DNA of 58,489 nucleotides, from assembly GCA_042218065.1 (NCBI GenBank), contig JBDGRL010000087.1:1-58489 (forward strand), read 5' to 3'. The position numbers and the translations under genes are program-made. The notes beneath the pieces were generated by a model, which saw only the letters and a list, made by a program, of their open reading frames with translations, made no database searches and was not told the origin of the DNA. Within the stretch, counting starts at the first letter, position 1, and each line of letters starts with the position of its first letter. Origin of the DNA: JBDGRJ01 sp042218065. GTDB lineage: Bacteria; Patescibacteriota; Patescibacteriia; Magasanikbacterales; UBA922. This document shows positions 16,926 to 25,257 of the stretch, in pieces.

Positions 16926-18329
16926 TTATTCTTTTCTTTGCAGTGCATTCCTTGCTTTTTCGAACTCATGCTTTGCTTCTGCAAAATCCTCGCCAAACGT
17001 ACACACTCCGCATTTATCTAGCCCCATATCCAACAATGGTGTATGGAACATGACTGTCTGAGTCGGGTTGGGTAGCCGTTCTTTGGCACTATGGTAAGAC
17101 TCGGCTTCCACTTGTAGCACATTACAACCTATTACAACTTTCGGTGCTCCCAAGCTTTCTTCCAGTTGCTTTTGGAGACCGTAGACATACCATGAGTGGC
17201 TTCCACGCGGATTGCACTCCAAAAGCAAAGCCTTTCCATCTTCAGTATACGCAAAATCAAAACAAACTTTACCACGATACCCTTTTTGGTACAGTATACT
17301 CGCAGCCTCCCCCCCGCACTCTCTCAATTTTAATCGAGCCTGAGTGCCCAACGGACCTAAAGGCACCTCTTGAGAACCAACAGCATTTCCCATGTGACCT
17401 ATATCATTTTTTATCAACTGATTTAAGGTAACCAGATCTCCAATCGGAGAATCTTTTCCAATGTTTTGCAGGCTTATGTATTGAAACTGTGGTCCATGAT
17501 CAGTGATATCGTAGATGATAGAGCACGGATGATGTTCGTAAACTTGCTCAACTATCGCTCCAACTTCTGGGTCCCAATTCTCTTCCAAGAAGCTTTGTGG
17601 TTTGTAAACACGAGAACCATTACCCCCATTTATTCCCGATCCTACTTCATCTTTAGAGGGGTAATACTTCTGACCTTCTCCAGAAGCTTTATCCGGACGC
17701 TTTACCACAACCGGTCCACATTTAGATAACCCATCAAAAACTCCTAGCAACTCTTCTCTACTTTCTACCACATAATTTTCAGGACACACCATGCAATCTT
17801 TTGCTTGAAGAGCCTCTCTCAGTCGAGCTTTATTTGCCCATTCTTCGTATTGTTCTTGAGAAGGATTCGTAACGTGTCGATCCCAATCCAATCCCAATTT
17901 TTTTACAAAATCAACTGCCTCAGGCTCACTAGAAAACAACTCCAGTTTGTAACCATCTTGAACTATCAGCTCGTAAATTTTTCTACCAGCATCAGATTTA
18001 AGCACATCATCATAAAAACTGTCTGTCTTTTGAGGGACCTCAATTATTTCTTCCGGTCCTAGCCCTTTTTCTTCTTTCAGATCCTTAAAATAGCTATCGA
18101 AGTCGAACCGAGGGTGAGTATAACTCACCATTTTCTCTACATCCACCAAGGCGACCCTGTTCCAATATGAATCTATCCCGGGAACATGCTGAAGGTGCTC
18201 CCAGTCTTCACCAACGTTGTGTAGAGCAATCGTGCTCATCTCCTCCTCCGTGAGTAACGGAAATGAACTCTCATCAACGGCAAGACCTACTCTTGCCGAT
18301 ACAACAGCTTTTAGCTGCTCAACCGGCAA
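16926..18329 (-). CDS. ATP-grasp ligase with pre-ATP-grasp-type N-terminus (copy 2)
   Basis: A 467-residue frame starting at TTG. The ATP-grasp core shows CGPVVVKRPDKASGEGQKYY, GAIVEQVYEHHPCSI and the metal motif LLECNPRGSHSW near residues 368-380; about 180 N-terminal residues form a probable pre-ATP-grasp domain. The TTG lies about 19 nt after a predicted RNA start (TTTACA-17-TAAGTT at 18355-18383). An alternative is the ATG at 18239, preceded by GGAGG with 5 nt spacing, which would remove 30 residues. It is distantly related in layout to the 14676-15866 protein. Its leader RNA (18402-18555) lies immediately upstream. The substrate is unknown; peptide-bond-like ligation is the likely chemistry. 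Confidence 0.78.
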   Translation of the reverse strand: MPVEQLKAVVSARVGLAVDESSFPLLTEEEMSTIALHNVGEDWEHLQHVPGIDSYWNRVALVDVEKMVSYTHPRFDFDSYFKDLKEEKGLGPEEIIEVPQKTDSFYDDVLKSDAGRKIYELIVQDGYKLELFSSEPEAVDFVKKLGLDWDRHVTNPSQEQYEEWANKARLREALQAKDCMVCPENYVVESREELLGVFDGLSKCGPVVVKRPDKASGEGQKYYPSKDEVGSGINGGNGSRVYKPQSFLEENWDPEVGAIVEQVYEHHPCSIIYDITDHGPQFQYISLQNIGKDSPIGDLVTLNQLIKNDIGHMGNAVGSQEVPLGPLGTQARLKLRECGGEAASILYQKGYRGKVCFDFAYTEDGKALLLECNPRGSHSWYVYGLQKQLEESLGAPKVVIGCNVLQVEAESYHSAKERLPNPTQTVMFHTPLLDMGLDKCGVCTFGEDFAEAKHEFEKARNALQRKE

Positions 18330-18401
18330 GAGTAGTTTGTGGTAATGCGACTTAAACTTACTAAATTAAGTCCTTTTTGTAAAGTGCTGATCAGAAAATT
18401 T

Positions 18402-18555
18402 AAAAAACCCGCTTTCTCAGCGGGCTCTTCACGATATACTTATAAGATCTTCTATCTCAAATCATGAAGAGCTCCGCCTCGATAACCGAGGATCACCAGC
18501 AGAATTTCAATAATTTTAATAAATAATGAAAAGCTCTTCATAATTTTTCTTAACT
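18402..18555 (-). ncRNA. Structured leader RNA upstream of ATP-grasp gene 2, with a 29-codon ORF
   Basis: Related to the RNA at 15906-16056. It has promoter TTGACA-18-TATATT, then an ORF of 29 codons (18452-18541) with a hydrophobic middle and no SD, a CCTCGG-TTAT-CGAGG hairpin, and a GCGGAGCTCTTCAT segment. That segment can pair either with ATGAAGAGCT at the ORF start or with TGAAGAGC next to the terminator. The terminator is CCCGCT (18408-18413) with AGCGGG (18419-18424) and TTTTTT. The mutually exclusive pairings are typical of attenuators. Compared with the other copy, the conserved hairpin differs by one base in the loop, which would frameshift the peptides, so the RNA looks better conserved than the peptide. 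Confidence 0.6.
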
Positions 18556-18561
18556 ATTCTT

Positions 18562-18591
18562 AATATATTAAAACATACATATATCTGTCAA
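18562..18591 (-). promoter_or_regulatory. Promoter of leader RNA 2
   Basis: TTGACA (18586-18591), an 18 bp spacer, TATATT (18562-18567) on the minus strand. A perfect single DnaA-box-like TGTGGATAA lies next to it at 18601-18609. Confidence 0.75.
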
Positions 18592-18696
18592 ATACAAGAA
18601 TGTGGATAACTATTGGTAGAATTGTTACTTACAAAAACAGAAGAACCATTTTTCTATTACAAAATCTACAGATCTATTTCTGAGGAGCTCCTGAGT

Positions 18697-19137
18697 TCAA
18701 ACTACTTTCAAACTATCTTTAGCAAGCTCATGTAATTTGCTTTTTTTTGCGTGAGTATAGTTTCCTTCTATATACTTATACCTCTCTCTATTTAATGCTT
18801 TTTCTATTTCATTTTCTACAATATTCTTTAAATAACTTGGTGCCGCTATCATCAAGTGCTTATAATTATTTTGCCACAAATCTTTGGTTTTTTGGGCTAC
18901 TTTTTTCGTATGTTGTTCAATAATCCTTCTTTCCTCAGCATTTTCTATATCTATACCTGCAGTACCAAATGTTTTTCCGTGACCTCTTTTTTCAAAATGA
19001 CCCTCTTTATCGGACAAATCCCACTCCTCTGTAGTCTTCTCTTCCAGTTTCTCAATATCATCACGAAGTACTTTATACCACTTTACCTCTTCTTTGCTTG
19101 TTACTACTAATAGTGATGGGTAATGTGATTGCTTCAT
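18697..19137 (-). CDS. Host-attachment / BaeRF-like protein
   Basis: A 146-residue small cytosolic protein. The C-terminal part, with KHLMIAAPSYLKNIVENEI preceded by a KKVAQKTKDLWQ helix, resembles the protein-required-for-attachment family (bacterial archaeo-eukaryotic release-factor-like, BaeRF). In that family a conserved LvApp..L block follows a His/Asp-containing segment. The N-terminal half (LLVVTSKEEVKWYKVL, then a GHGKTFGTAG loop) fits the same fold. Known members are linked to ribosome rescue or attachment only by inference. No SD is visible. It lies between the leader RNA of ATP-grasp 2 and the unassigned RNA at 19160-19342. Confidence 0.5.
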   Translation of the reverse strand: MKQSHYPSLLVVTSKEEVKWYKVLRDDIEKLEEKTTEEWDLSDKEGHFEKRGHGKTFGTAGIDIENAEERRIIEQHTKKVAQKTKDLWQNNYKHLMIAAPSYLKNIVENEIEKALNRERYKYIEGNYTHAKKSKLHELAKDSLKVV

Positions 19138-19159
19138 AGAAATAAAATTAGTTTTGATT

Positions 19160-19342
19160 TAAAACAGCTCGCAATAAACTGCGAGCCGCTCTATACCTGC
19201 CCTCAGGGGATTAACCTCTGTCCCTATATGGTATAGTGGGTGGCCGCAGAACTTAACCTACGGACGAACCGCCGGGCTAAGCCGATATAAGCCCCCTTTG
19301 AATTGGGTGTCGGACATGGTTTTCTCCTCCTGTAGGGCAGGT
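19160..19342 (-). ncRNA. Unassigned ~183 nt structured RNA gene containing an SD-led 19-codon ORF
   Basis: A stand-alone unit bounded by a good promoter (19349-19377) and a terminator hairpin (GCTCGCA 19167-19173 with TGCGAGC 19180-19186, then TTTT on the minus strand). The 5' end pairs perfectly with a 3' segment (ACCTGCCCT with AGGGCAGGT, 19334-19342 with 19195-19203), enclosing about 130 nt with further hairpins such as CCGTAG/CTGCGG. Size and closed form are reminiscent of 6S RNA. I see no SRP, tmRNA, 5S or RNase P signature. Inside is GGAGGAGAAAACC followed by ATG and 19 codons (19258-19317, MSDTQFKGGLYRLSPAVRP). This is the same SD context as the 85-1671 and 3505-4317 genes, so it could be a dual-function RNA. 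Confidence 0.6.
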
Positions 19343-19348
19343 GTATGT

Positions 19349-19377
19349 ATTGTACTACGTCTTTCTTAGGGGGTCAA
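19349..19377 (-). promoter_or_regulatory. Promoter of the unassigned RNA gene
   Basis: TTGACC (19372-19377), a 17 bp spacer, TACAAT (19349-19354) on the minus strand. It starts at the ndk stop codon. Confidence 0.75.
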
Positions 19378-19378
19378 A

Positions 19379-19867
19379 TTATTCTCGTTCATCTTCCATA
19401 TACACATGTAGATATTCGGTTTTATCATAGTCATAAAGCTCATCTTCGTTGAAGAATCTATCTATCTCCTCTTTTGCGTTTTCAATCGAATCCGAGCAAT
19501 GAACTACATTACAAACCCCCATAGCTAAATCACCTCTGATAGTACCAGCATCTGCTTCACCTGCATGAGTATCTCCAGTAATCAGACGTACCGCTGAGAT
19601 TGCGTTCTGTCCCTCAACACAAAGAGCTACAACCGGAGAAGATTGCATAAACTCTTCTAGATCAGGGTAAAAATCCTTATCTACATGATGAGAATAATGG
19701 TCTCGAAGAAGATCTTCATCAAGTTCCATAAACTTTAGTCCTACAATCTTCAAGCCCTTTTTTTCAAGACGATGAATTACCTCGCCTACCTTACCTCTCT
19801 GAACAGCATCCGGTTTTATAAGAACGAGTGTCTTTTCATTTACGCCCTCAAAATTATCAAACTCCAT
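19379..19867 (-). CDS. ndk: Nucleoside diphosphate kinase
   Basis: 162 residues. It exchanges the gamma phosphate between nucleoside di- and triphosphates through a phosphohistidine. Landmarks are TLVLIKPDAVQRGKVGEVI at the start, SPVVALCVEGQNAIS, the TIRGDLAM block, and the active-site NVVHCSDS. It is somewhat longer than the typical ~140-residue NDK because of an acidic C-terminal extension. It begins at ATG without an SD. It is followed by the unassigned RNA gene. Confidence 0.96.
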   Translation of the reverse strand: MEFDNFEGVNEKTLVLIKPDAVQRGKVGEVIHRLEKKGLKIVGLKFMELDEDLLRDHYSHHVDKDFYPDLEEFMQSSPVVALCVEGQNAISAVRLITGDTHAGEADAGTIRGDLAMGVCNVVHCSDSIENAKEEIDRFFNEDELYDYDKTEYLHVYMEDERE

Positions 19868-19950
19868 GGTGATAGTTTAAGAATAATTCAGGGTAATTAT
19901 AGTTTAATTGTCAGTACTAGTCAAGACTATGATAAAAGTCTAAATCTAGC

Positions 19951-21951
19951 TTATAAATTCTCTATATCTGTCAAGAAACCAGAACTGCCAGAATCTTCTT
20001 CTAATTCATAAGTATACTCACTATCGGTTTCTATTTGCTCTTCCCGTTCATCCTCAATCAAGTGCTCAACCTCTTTGATAAACTGACTTGGTTTTTGAAA
20101 TTTTCTATTTGAAGTAACTGAAGTCAGTGGATAAGTAAGATATAGATGTTCCTTAGCTCTGGTGAGCGCTACATAGAATAATCTTCTTTCTTCCTCCAGT
20201 CCATTTGGACTATCTAAAGCTCTCTCATTTGGAAACTGATTTTTAGCTAAGTTCATAATAAAAACAGACCTCCACTCTAAGCCTTTAGCTTGATGTATGG
20301 TTGAAAGCACAACATTATTTTCCGATTCTTCAGCTTCATATTTCTGTTGCATGGAAGCTTCAGCTAAAAACTGTTGTAGCTGCTCTCTCGGACCATCATC
20401 TAAATCGACAATACCAAAGGCAGTAGAAGCTAGTTGTTTTATATCTTTCACTCTTTCTTTATGATCTTCATATTCATCTTTTAGAACTTCCTTGTATTTA
20501 GAATTTTTAATGGACTTAATAAGGTCTGCTGGACCTTCTTTCTTGTTTTTTTCAATCTCTGACCAAATAGATATAAAGCTCTTCCAGCCTTTTTGAGCTC
20601 TAGAGTTTAATCCTGACTTAACATCTCTAATACTATTAAGGCCATCCAAGCTTTGTATCCTAGTAATAATTTTTGATGATGTTTTTGGTCCTATGCCTGT
20701 ATGCTGTGTCAATACTCTATCCCAAGCTGTAGTATCTTTTGGGTTAAGAAAAGCACGTAAATAAGCCAATACATCCTTAATATGAGCACGCTCAAAGAAT
20801 CTCATCCCTCCTCTGAATTCATAAGGAATACCGCGCTTATTTAACTCCATCTCTAAGGCTTGTGAGTGATGAGAAGCACGAAAAAGCGAAGACATCTCAT
20901 CATATGACACTCCTCTAGACTCCAATTTTTCCATTTCATCTGCAATAAACTCAGCTTCTTTTCTGCGATCTGACAGCTCTTCTATTGTGGGTGTCGTAGT
21001 GCTTTCTTTTGTGCTTCTAAGCTCTTTTTCATGCTGGTTTTCATTATTTTTTATCGCCTCATTGGCAAGCTCTAAAATATCAGGAGTAGACCTATAGTTT
21101 GTCTCCAGCTTGAATACATCCACATCATCAAACTCATCTTCAAATCCGAGTATATTTGAGATATCTGCTGCTCGAAACGAATAGATACTCTGAGCATCAT
21201 CACCAACTACTAATAAATTCTCGTGATAGCTAGAAAATAATTTTAAGATTTCATCTTGAATTTGATTTATATCTTGATACTCATCAGCAAGTACATACTT
21301 AAATTGTCTTGCATATTTCTCTTTTAGTTGAGGATTATTTTTGAGCAGCCGAGTCAAATTGACCAACAAATCATCAAAGTCCATTGAATTGGATGCTTTC
21401 TTCTTCTTTTCATATTCTTGAGCTACGTGCTCTATAGTGTCTACATGATCTAGATACTTTGGATACTTAAGTTCAAGTACATTTTCAATAGTGTCCTTTG
21501 AGTTTCGAGAAAAACTTATTATAGCCTGGATAGTGCTGGCTTTGGGGAAATTATCTTTTTTTTGATTGATACCTAAATTATCCGTAACTTTTTTAATTAA
21601 TTTTTCAGCGTCATTACTATCCAAAATCGTAAAATTTTCCTCATAATTTAGCTTTTCTCCATGCTCTCTAAGTATTTTATATGCAATAGAATGAAAAGTA
21701 CCTGCCCAAGGCAGATCCTGATCTAAATCCGTAAGTTGACGCACTCGCTCCACCATCTCATCTGCTGCCTTATTCGTAAATGTTACCAGCAAAATCTCGG
21801 ATGGTTTCACCCCCTGATCCAATAGATAGGCGGTACGATAAGTCACAGCTCTGGTCTTACCTGAGCCTGCTCCAGCTAAAACTAAGCATCGCCCATCTCC
21901 TTCGGTAACTACCTTGTATTGTTGCTCGTTTAGATGCTGTTTATAATCAAT
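19951..21951 (-). CDS. pcrA: UvrD/PcrA-type superfamily 1 DNA helicase, apparent AUU start
   Basis: A 3'-5' helicase. The first ATG (21846) would miss the Walker A motif. The frame continues upstream through LVLAGAGSGKTRAVTYRTA and an HLNEQQ (Q-motif) segment to an in-frame stop at about 21958. The only upstream start candidates are AUU (21949-21951) or AUC just before it. An AUU start, as in infC, gives about 666 residues. A TATAAT box lies about 35 nt upstream. Other motifs are VTFTNKAADEM, DEYQDIN, the VVGDDAQSIYSFR block, LETNYRS, and VVLSTIHQAKGLEW with FYVALTRAKEHL. It functions in DNA repair and replication. A sequencing error hiding an ATG is possible but not needed. Confidence 0.88.
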   Translation of the reverse strand: MDYKQHLNEQQYKVVTEGDGRCLVLAGAGSGKTRAVTYRTAYLLDQGVKPSEILLVTFTNKAADEMVERVRQLTDLDQDLPWAGTFHSIAYKILREHGEKLNYEENFTILDSNDAEKLIKKVTDNLGINQKKDNFPKASTIQAIISFSRNSKDTIENVLELKYPKYLDHVDTIEHVAQEYEKKKKASNSMDFDDLLVNLTRLLKNNPQLKEKYARQFKYVLADEYQDINQIQDEILKLFSSYHENLLVVGDDAQSIYSFRAADISNILGFEDEFDDVDVFKLETNYRSTPDILELANEAIKNNENQHEKELRSTKESTTTPTIEELSDRRKEAEFIADEMEKLESRGVSYDEMSSLFRASHHSQALEMELNKRGIPYEFRGGMRFFERAHIKDVLAYLRAFLNPKDTTAWDRVLTQHTGIGPKTSSKIITRIQSLDGLNSIRDVKSGLNSRAQKGWKSFISIWSEIEKNKKEGPADLIKSIKNSKYKEVLKDEYEDHKERVKDIKQLASTAFGIVDLDDGPREQLQQFLAEASMQQKYEAEESENNVVLSTIHQAKGLEWRSVFIMNLAKNQFPNERALDSPNGLEEERRLFYVALTRAKEHLYLTYPLTSVTSNRKFQKPSQFIKEVEHLIEDEREEQIETDSEYTYELEEDSGSSGFLTDIENL

Positions 21952-21994
21952 GATATTTTATTATTACTGCTAAATTATATCAGTAAAAACATAA

Positions 21995-22028
21995 TTAAAA
22001 AAGCCCTCACCTATTTGTAGTGAGGGCT
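21995..22028 (-). terminator. Terminator of the surface protein gene
   Basis: A 9 bp stem, AGCCCTCAC (22002-22010) with GTGAGGGCT (22020-22028), followed on the minus strand by TTTTTTAATT. Confidence 0.88.
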
Positions 22029-22053
22029 TTAGGGTTGTAACTATTTGTGAGTT

Positions 22054-23949
22054 CTATTTTGTACTGAATACCTGCCAACTACTATGCATTCCTTCTCCAT
22101 CTTCGGTTTGTGCCTCTTCTCTCACATAAGAGAACTCAAACTTTTGTCCGGCTCTATTGGCTTTATCTCCGATTGGTAAAGTCACAGATGCGCTACAATT
22201 AGATTGAGTCTGGACTTCATCTACGATCCAAGCACCGAAATCTGAAGCCTCGTAGCGCCAGGATACGTGACTAGGTGGCTTTTTCTCATTTTTCAGATAC
22301 TTACCGTACAGATCAAATGTTGCTTCTCCTTTTGTGTAGGAAACCTCTTTCGGTTCAAAACAAGTGATCTGAGGCTGTTTTGAATTGTTCGGTGCCGGGC
22401 ACGTAGTTGGTTCACTGCATGCGGTTAGTTTTTGATTGTCTTTTTCAGAGTCTGTGTTGCTATCTTGGTTAGTCTGTTCTTGCTCATTTAGATTGATTGT
22501 GTTGTCAGAAGAATCCTTCTCTACATTACCAAAGATTCTACCTAAAATTCTCCAAGCATTTATTGTCTGATCAGACTTAGGATATTTATTGAATAGGCTA
22601 TCGGAAATATTTAATGACTGATCAGAAATGTTCTCTGGAATGTTACCTGTGATTCTTTTCAATCTACCATCTTCCATGTAATAATAATTGGAGTCAGATG
22701 GTGTAGTTACTACTACTCCTTCAAACAACTCTACTCCGTCTAATTTTGGTCCCTTCTCATAGTTTTTCCAGTAGACTTGGCTTATATCTCGGATTTGATT
22801 GAGCCAATTATTTCCATAAAGTGCTTTAGCTACTTGAGGATTGGGAACTTCTCTTAATACACCACCAGCTGCTACCACATAGACCTTGTTAGTAAGGCTG
22901 TGGGTTACTAAATAACTTCCTGGGCGATAATTTATTGCCAAAGGCTGCTTCTCTCCTCTTCGGAAGTACTGACCTGAGTTCGCCGGTAGTTCATTAACTC
23001 TAGAAAAGCCCGGGAAGTAAGTATGGAAGACCTCGCTTCTAGGGAAAGGTACTATTCTCCCTCTGTCATTTACTATGTAAACTGAACTTGCTCCCTCAAA
23101 CTTTAACAACGTGCCAGGAGCAAAGTCTCTGTTGCCGGAAAAATCTTCAAAAGTGTTTCCTTTTGGCACCTCGGACCAGTTTATTTGCTTGTATCTTCTG
23201 TAATCATCAAGCAGCTCGTAGTCTTCCGGTATTTCTGTTGCTTGTTGAGTCGTAGGTTGCTCTGTTTCTTGATCTGGTTTTTGTGTTTCTTGTTCTTCAT
23301 TTTTCTCTTCATTTAGATTTACAGTATAAGCACCGGTATTAGATCCATAATAACCTACCTCGCCTTTCCAAAAATCAGCTACCCCCAGGTACATTCTCGT
23401 TGCTCCCTCGGGTACATTAAACTTTTGCACTGTTCCGTCTTCTGTTTTTCCGTCACCGACAAAGAAGATCTGCTTCTTTTTAGGGGATAGACTCTTAAAG
23501 TTTATATTATCGACAAAATTCAACCTAGAAGGCGCTGGCTTTTGTGGTGTTTTGTCACTGATAAATACACCCACCAATGGTAGATTCATATCGGCTTTAA
23601 ACCCTGCTATACCTTTGTAATTAGGCGCAGTATAATTAGACCAGCTAGTTCCGTCAGGGTCTTTAGTCTTTCCATTACCAAAATTAACAGTACCGCTGAT
23701 AGAAGAGATAGTTATGTATTCAGAATTTCCTACATCTATATGCGGAGGTATCTCTCCTCCACCTTTTGGCATCTCAGGCACTTTATCTCGCCCTGCCAAC
23801 CAAATATTGGCTTTGGCAGGTACTTTTATAGATTGTTTTACCTCTTTAGCATTAACCTGAAAAGCAAGTATAAAGCTAAAGGTAAAAGCAAGCGCTAAGA
23901 TCGTTAAAAGCTTTTGCGTATAACTTAGATTTAGTGACTTCTCAGACAT
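22054..23949 (-). CDS. CPR-type secreted surface protein with lectin-like N-terminal domain
   Basis: A 631-residue exported protein with an N-terminal hydrophobic segment (about 12-34). Residues about 40-215 resemble the PA-IL (LecA)-like sugar-binding beta fold: MNLPLVGVFISDK, FFVGDGKTEDG, then MYLGVADFWKGEVGYYGSNTGAYTVNL. A polar linker rich in Gln, Glu and Thr follows. Residues about 250-480 hold two or three repeats of a small beta module, with SSVYIVNDRGRIVPFP, KVYVVAAGGVLREVPNP and ALYGNNWLNQIRDISQVYW. This module is common in secreted Patescibacteria proteins (family knowledge). A C-terminal Ig-like domain has a few cysteines (CSEPTTCPAP, CFEP). It is likely displayed on the envelope. 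No SD. Confidence 0.7.
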   Translation of the reverse strand: MSEKSLNLSYTQKLLTILALAFTFSFILAFQVNAKEVKQSIKVPAKANIWLAGRDKVPEMPKGGGEIPPHIDVGNSEYITISSISGTVNFGNGKTKDPDGTSWSNYTAPNYKGIAGFKADMNLPLVGVFISDKTPQKPAPSRLNFVDNINFKSLSPKKKQIFFVGDGKTEDGTVQKFNVPEGATRMYLGVADFWKGEVGYYGSNTGAYTVNLNEEKNEEQETQKPDQETEQPTTQQATEIPEDYELLDDYRRYKQINWSEVPKGNTFEDFSGNRDFAPGTLLKFEGASSVYIVNDRGRIVPFPRSEVFHTYFPGFSRVNELPANSGQYFRRGEKQPLAINYRPGSYLVTHSLTNKVYVVAAGGVLREVPNPQVAKALYGNNWLNQIRDISQVYWKNYEKGPKLDGVELFEGVVVTTPSDSNYYYMEDGRLKRITGNIPENISDQSLNISDSLFNKYPKSDQTINAWRILGRIFGNVEKDSSDNTINLNEQEQTNQDSNTDSEKDNQKLTACSEPTTCPAPNNSKQPQITCFEPKEVSYTKGEATFDLYGKYLKNEKKPPSHVSWRYEASDFGAWIVDEVQTQSNCSASVTLPIGDKANRAGQKFEFSYVREEAQTEDGEGMHSSWQVFSTK

Positions 23950-24057
23950 GGCATGGTAAGTTAATAACTTATTAATTAAGCTTGCCTACATTATAATGTA
24001 TCAATAGATTTAGATACAATTTTCCAACTTATCGACAATAATTTCACCTGACACTTT

Positions 24058-24345
24058 TTATTGTTCAACTTCAGATTCTCCCATTGAGTCCGCCAAATCC
24101 TCTTTTCTTGCCTCCTTCTCCTTTTTAGCTCTTCTCCTTTCTTTATCTTCCTTTACTACCGGTTGGCTATTATTATCACTTCTTTTTGCTCTGGTATTCA
24201 TATCTCCCCCCGTCTCCATGCCCTCCTGTTTTGGTTCTTGTTCATGTCCAGGGCGAACATCATCAGCTTTGCTTCTATACTCGTCAGTATCACCTTCTTC
24301 TTCTTCAAAATCACTATCAGGACCAAAGTGTTTAGTCTCTGACAT
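24058..24345 (-). CDS. Small highly charged protein of unknown function
   Basis: 95 residues, mostly Glu, Asp, Lys and Arg; probably disordered. No recognisable domain or membrane segment. The first half is acidic (FGPDSDFEEEEGDTDEYR) and the second half mixes Lys/Arg and Glu. It is the first gene upstream of the surface protein on the same strand and lies directly downstream of a C39-type peptidase. No SD. Confidence 0.5.
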   Translation of the reverse strand: MSETKHFGPDSDFEEEEGDTDEYRSKADDVRPGHEQEPKQEGMETGGDMNTRAKRSDNNSQPVVKEDKERRRAKKEKEARKEDLADSMGESEVEQ

Positions 24346-24363
24346 AATTTTATTTATTAAAAA

Positions 24364-25206
24364 TTACTGCTTTAATGTTAACATTTTAGACACACCGGAT
24401 TCAACATCCCCACCATTCCAATCATGAATTACATTCATTATCTCATTATATTTGTATCTGAAATTTTTACCTCTTTTGGTCCCTGGATCATTGGTAATAA
24501 ACTCAGACTCATTATAACCCTTTATAATAAGCACATGATAGAGCGGTCCATCACCAGTATAGTAAGGGTTGGGAATATCTTTACCGTAAGCTACCACCAA
24601 CACAGGATTGCCCGAAGCTACTTGTCTCTTAATCTGATCAACAGTAGGGTTCTCAAAAATTTGAGCTTCCTTACCTACATAGTATTCAATCAAATCAGCA
24701 ATCTTTTCGATCTCTATACTATCACCCCATCCTTTCTCATTCTCTTCCCAATCTACCATTTTTTTGATCTCATCTTCAGCAAAAACCGGGCTTAACTCAT
24801 AATCCTTATAGTAGGCATCTAACATGAGCACACCTGCCTCTTCACAAGCATCCTGCCAGGGCTGGCTCCAGTCTCCCGTCGGTGCCTGGGGTATAAAAGG
24901 AACGTTTAGATTAATTTCCTTAGGCATTTTTTTATCTTGCTGCTTCTTATCCTGTTGATTTTTTTGTTGAAGCTGGTTGTGTTCCTTGACTTTAGCAGAA
25001 CTAGTCTCAGTATTTGAACTACCTTCATTGTCTCCAAGATTAATTTCCTCAAAATTTTGAGTCTCCATGTTATCAGAAGCTATCTTTTTTTCACTTGAAG
25101 TAGAAGAAAAACTTTCACTAATATTATCCGACCAGACCCACAACGTAGCTAAACAGAAAAACAAAAAAGTAGCTAAGCTAATTGTATTTAAATTCTTATA
25201 TTCCAT
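24364..25206 (-). CDS. Membrane-anchored C39-like cysteine peptidase
   Basis: 280 residues. One N-terminal membrane segment (about 9-26) is followed by a Ser/Gln/Lys-rich linker and a C39_2-type papain-fold domain (about 98-270). The substrate-binding start is NVPFIPQAPTGDWSQPW. The catalytic Cys is in DACEEAG, the His in LYHVLIIKGY, and an Asp follows in TNDPGTKRG. Such extracytoplasmic peptidases are frequent in CPR. It probably processes exported peptides or proteins outside the membrane. It is encoded just upstream of mltG in the envelope gene group. No SD. Confidence 0.85.
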   Translation of the reverse strand: MEYKNLNTISLATFLFFCLATLWVWSDNISESFSSTSSEKKIASDNMETQNFEEINLGDNEGSSNTETSSAKVKEHNQLQQKNQQDKKQQDKKMPKEINLNVPFIPQAPTGDWSQPWQDACEEAGVLMLDAYYKDYELSPVFAEDEIKKMVDWEENEKGWGDSIEIEKIADLIEYYVGKEAQIFENPTVDQIKRQVASGNPVLVVAYGKDIPNPYYTGDGPLYHVLIIKGYNESEFITNDPGTKRGKNFRYKYNEIMNVIHDWNGGDVESGVSKMLTLKQ

Positions 25207-25257
25207 AACACCTTAACTATAATGGTTTTTATATTTTTTTAAAGGTCAAAGCTTAAC

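Noticed and set aside
19160..19342. SRP RNA, tmRNA, 5S rRNA or RNase P RNA
   Set aside because: The diagnostic SRP tetraloop region, tmRNA tRNA-like ends, 5S CGAAC loop and RNase P core motifs are not visible on either strand.
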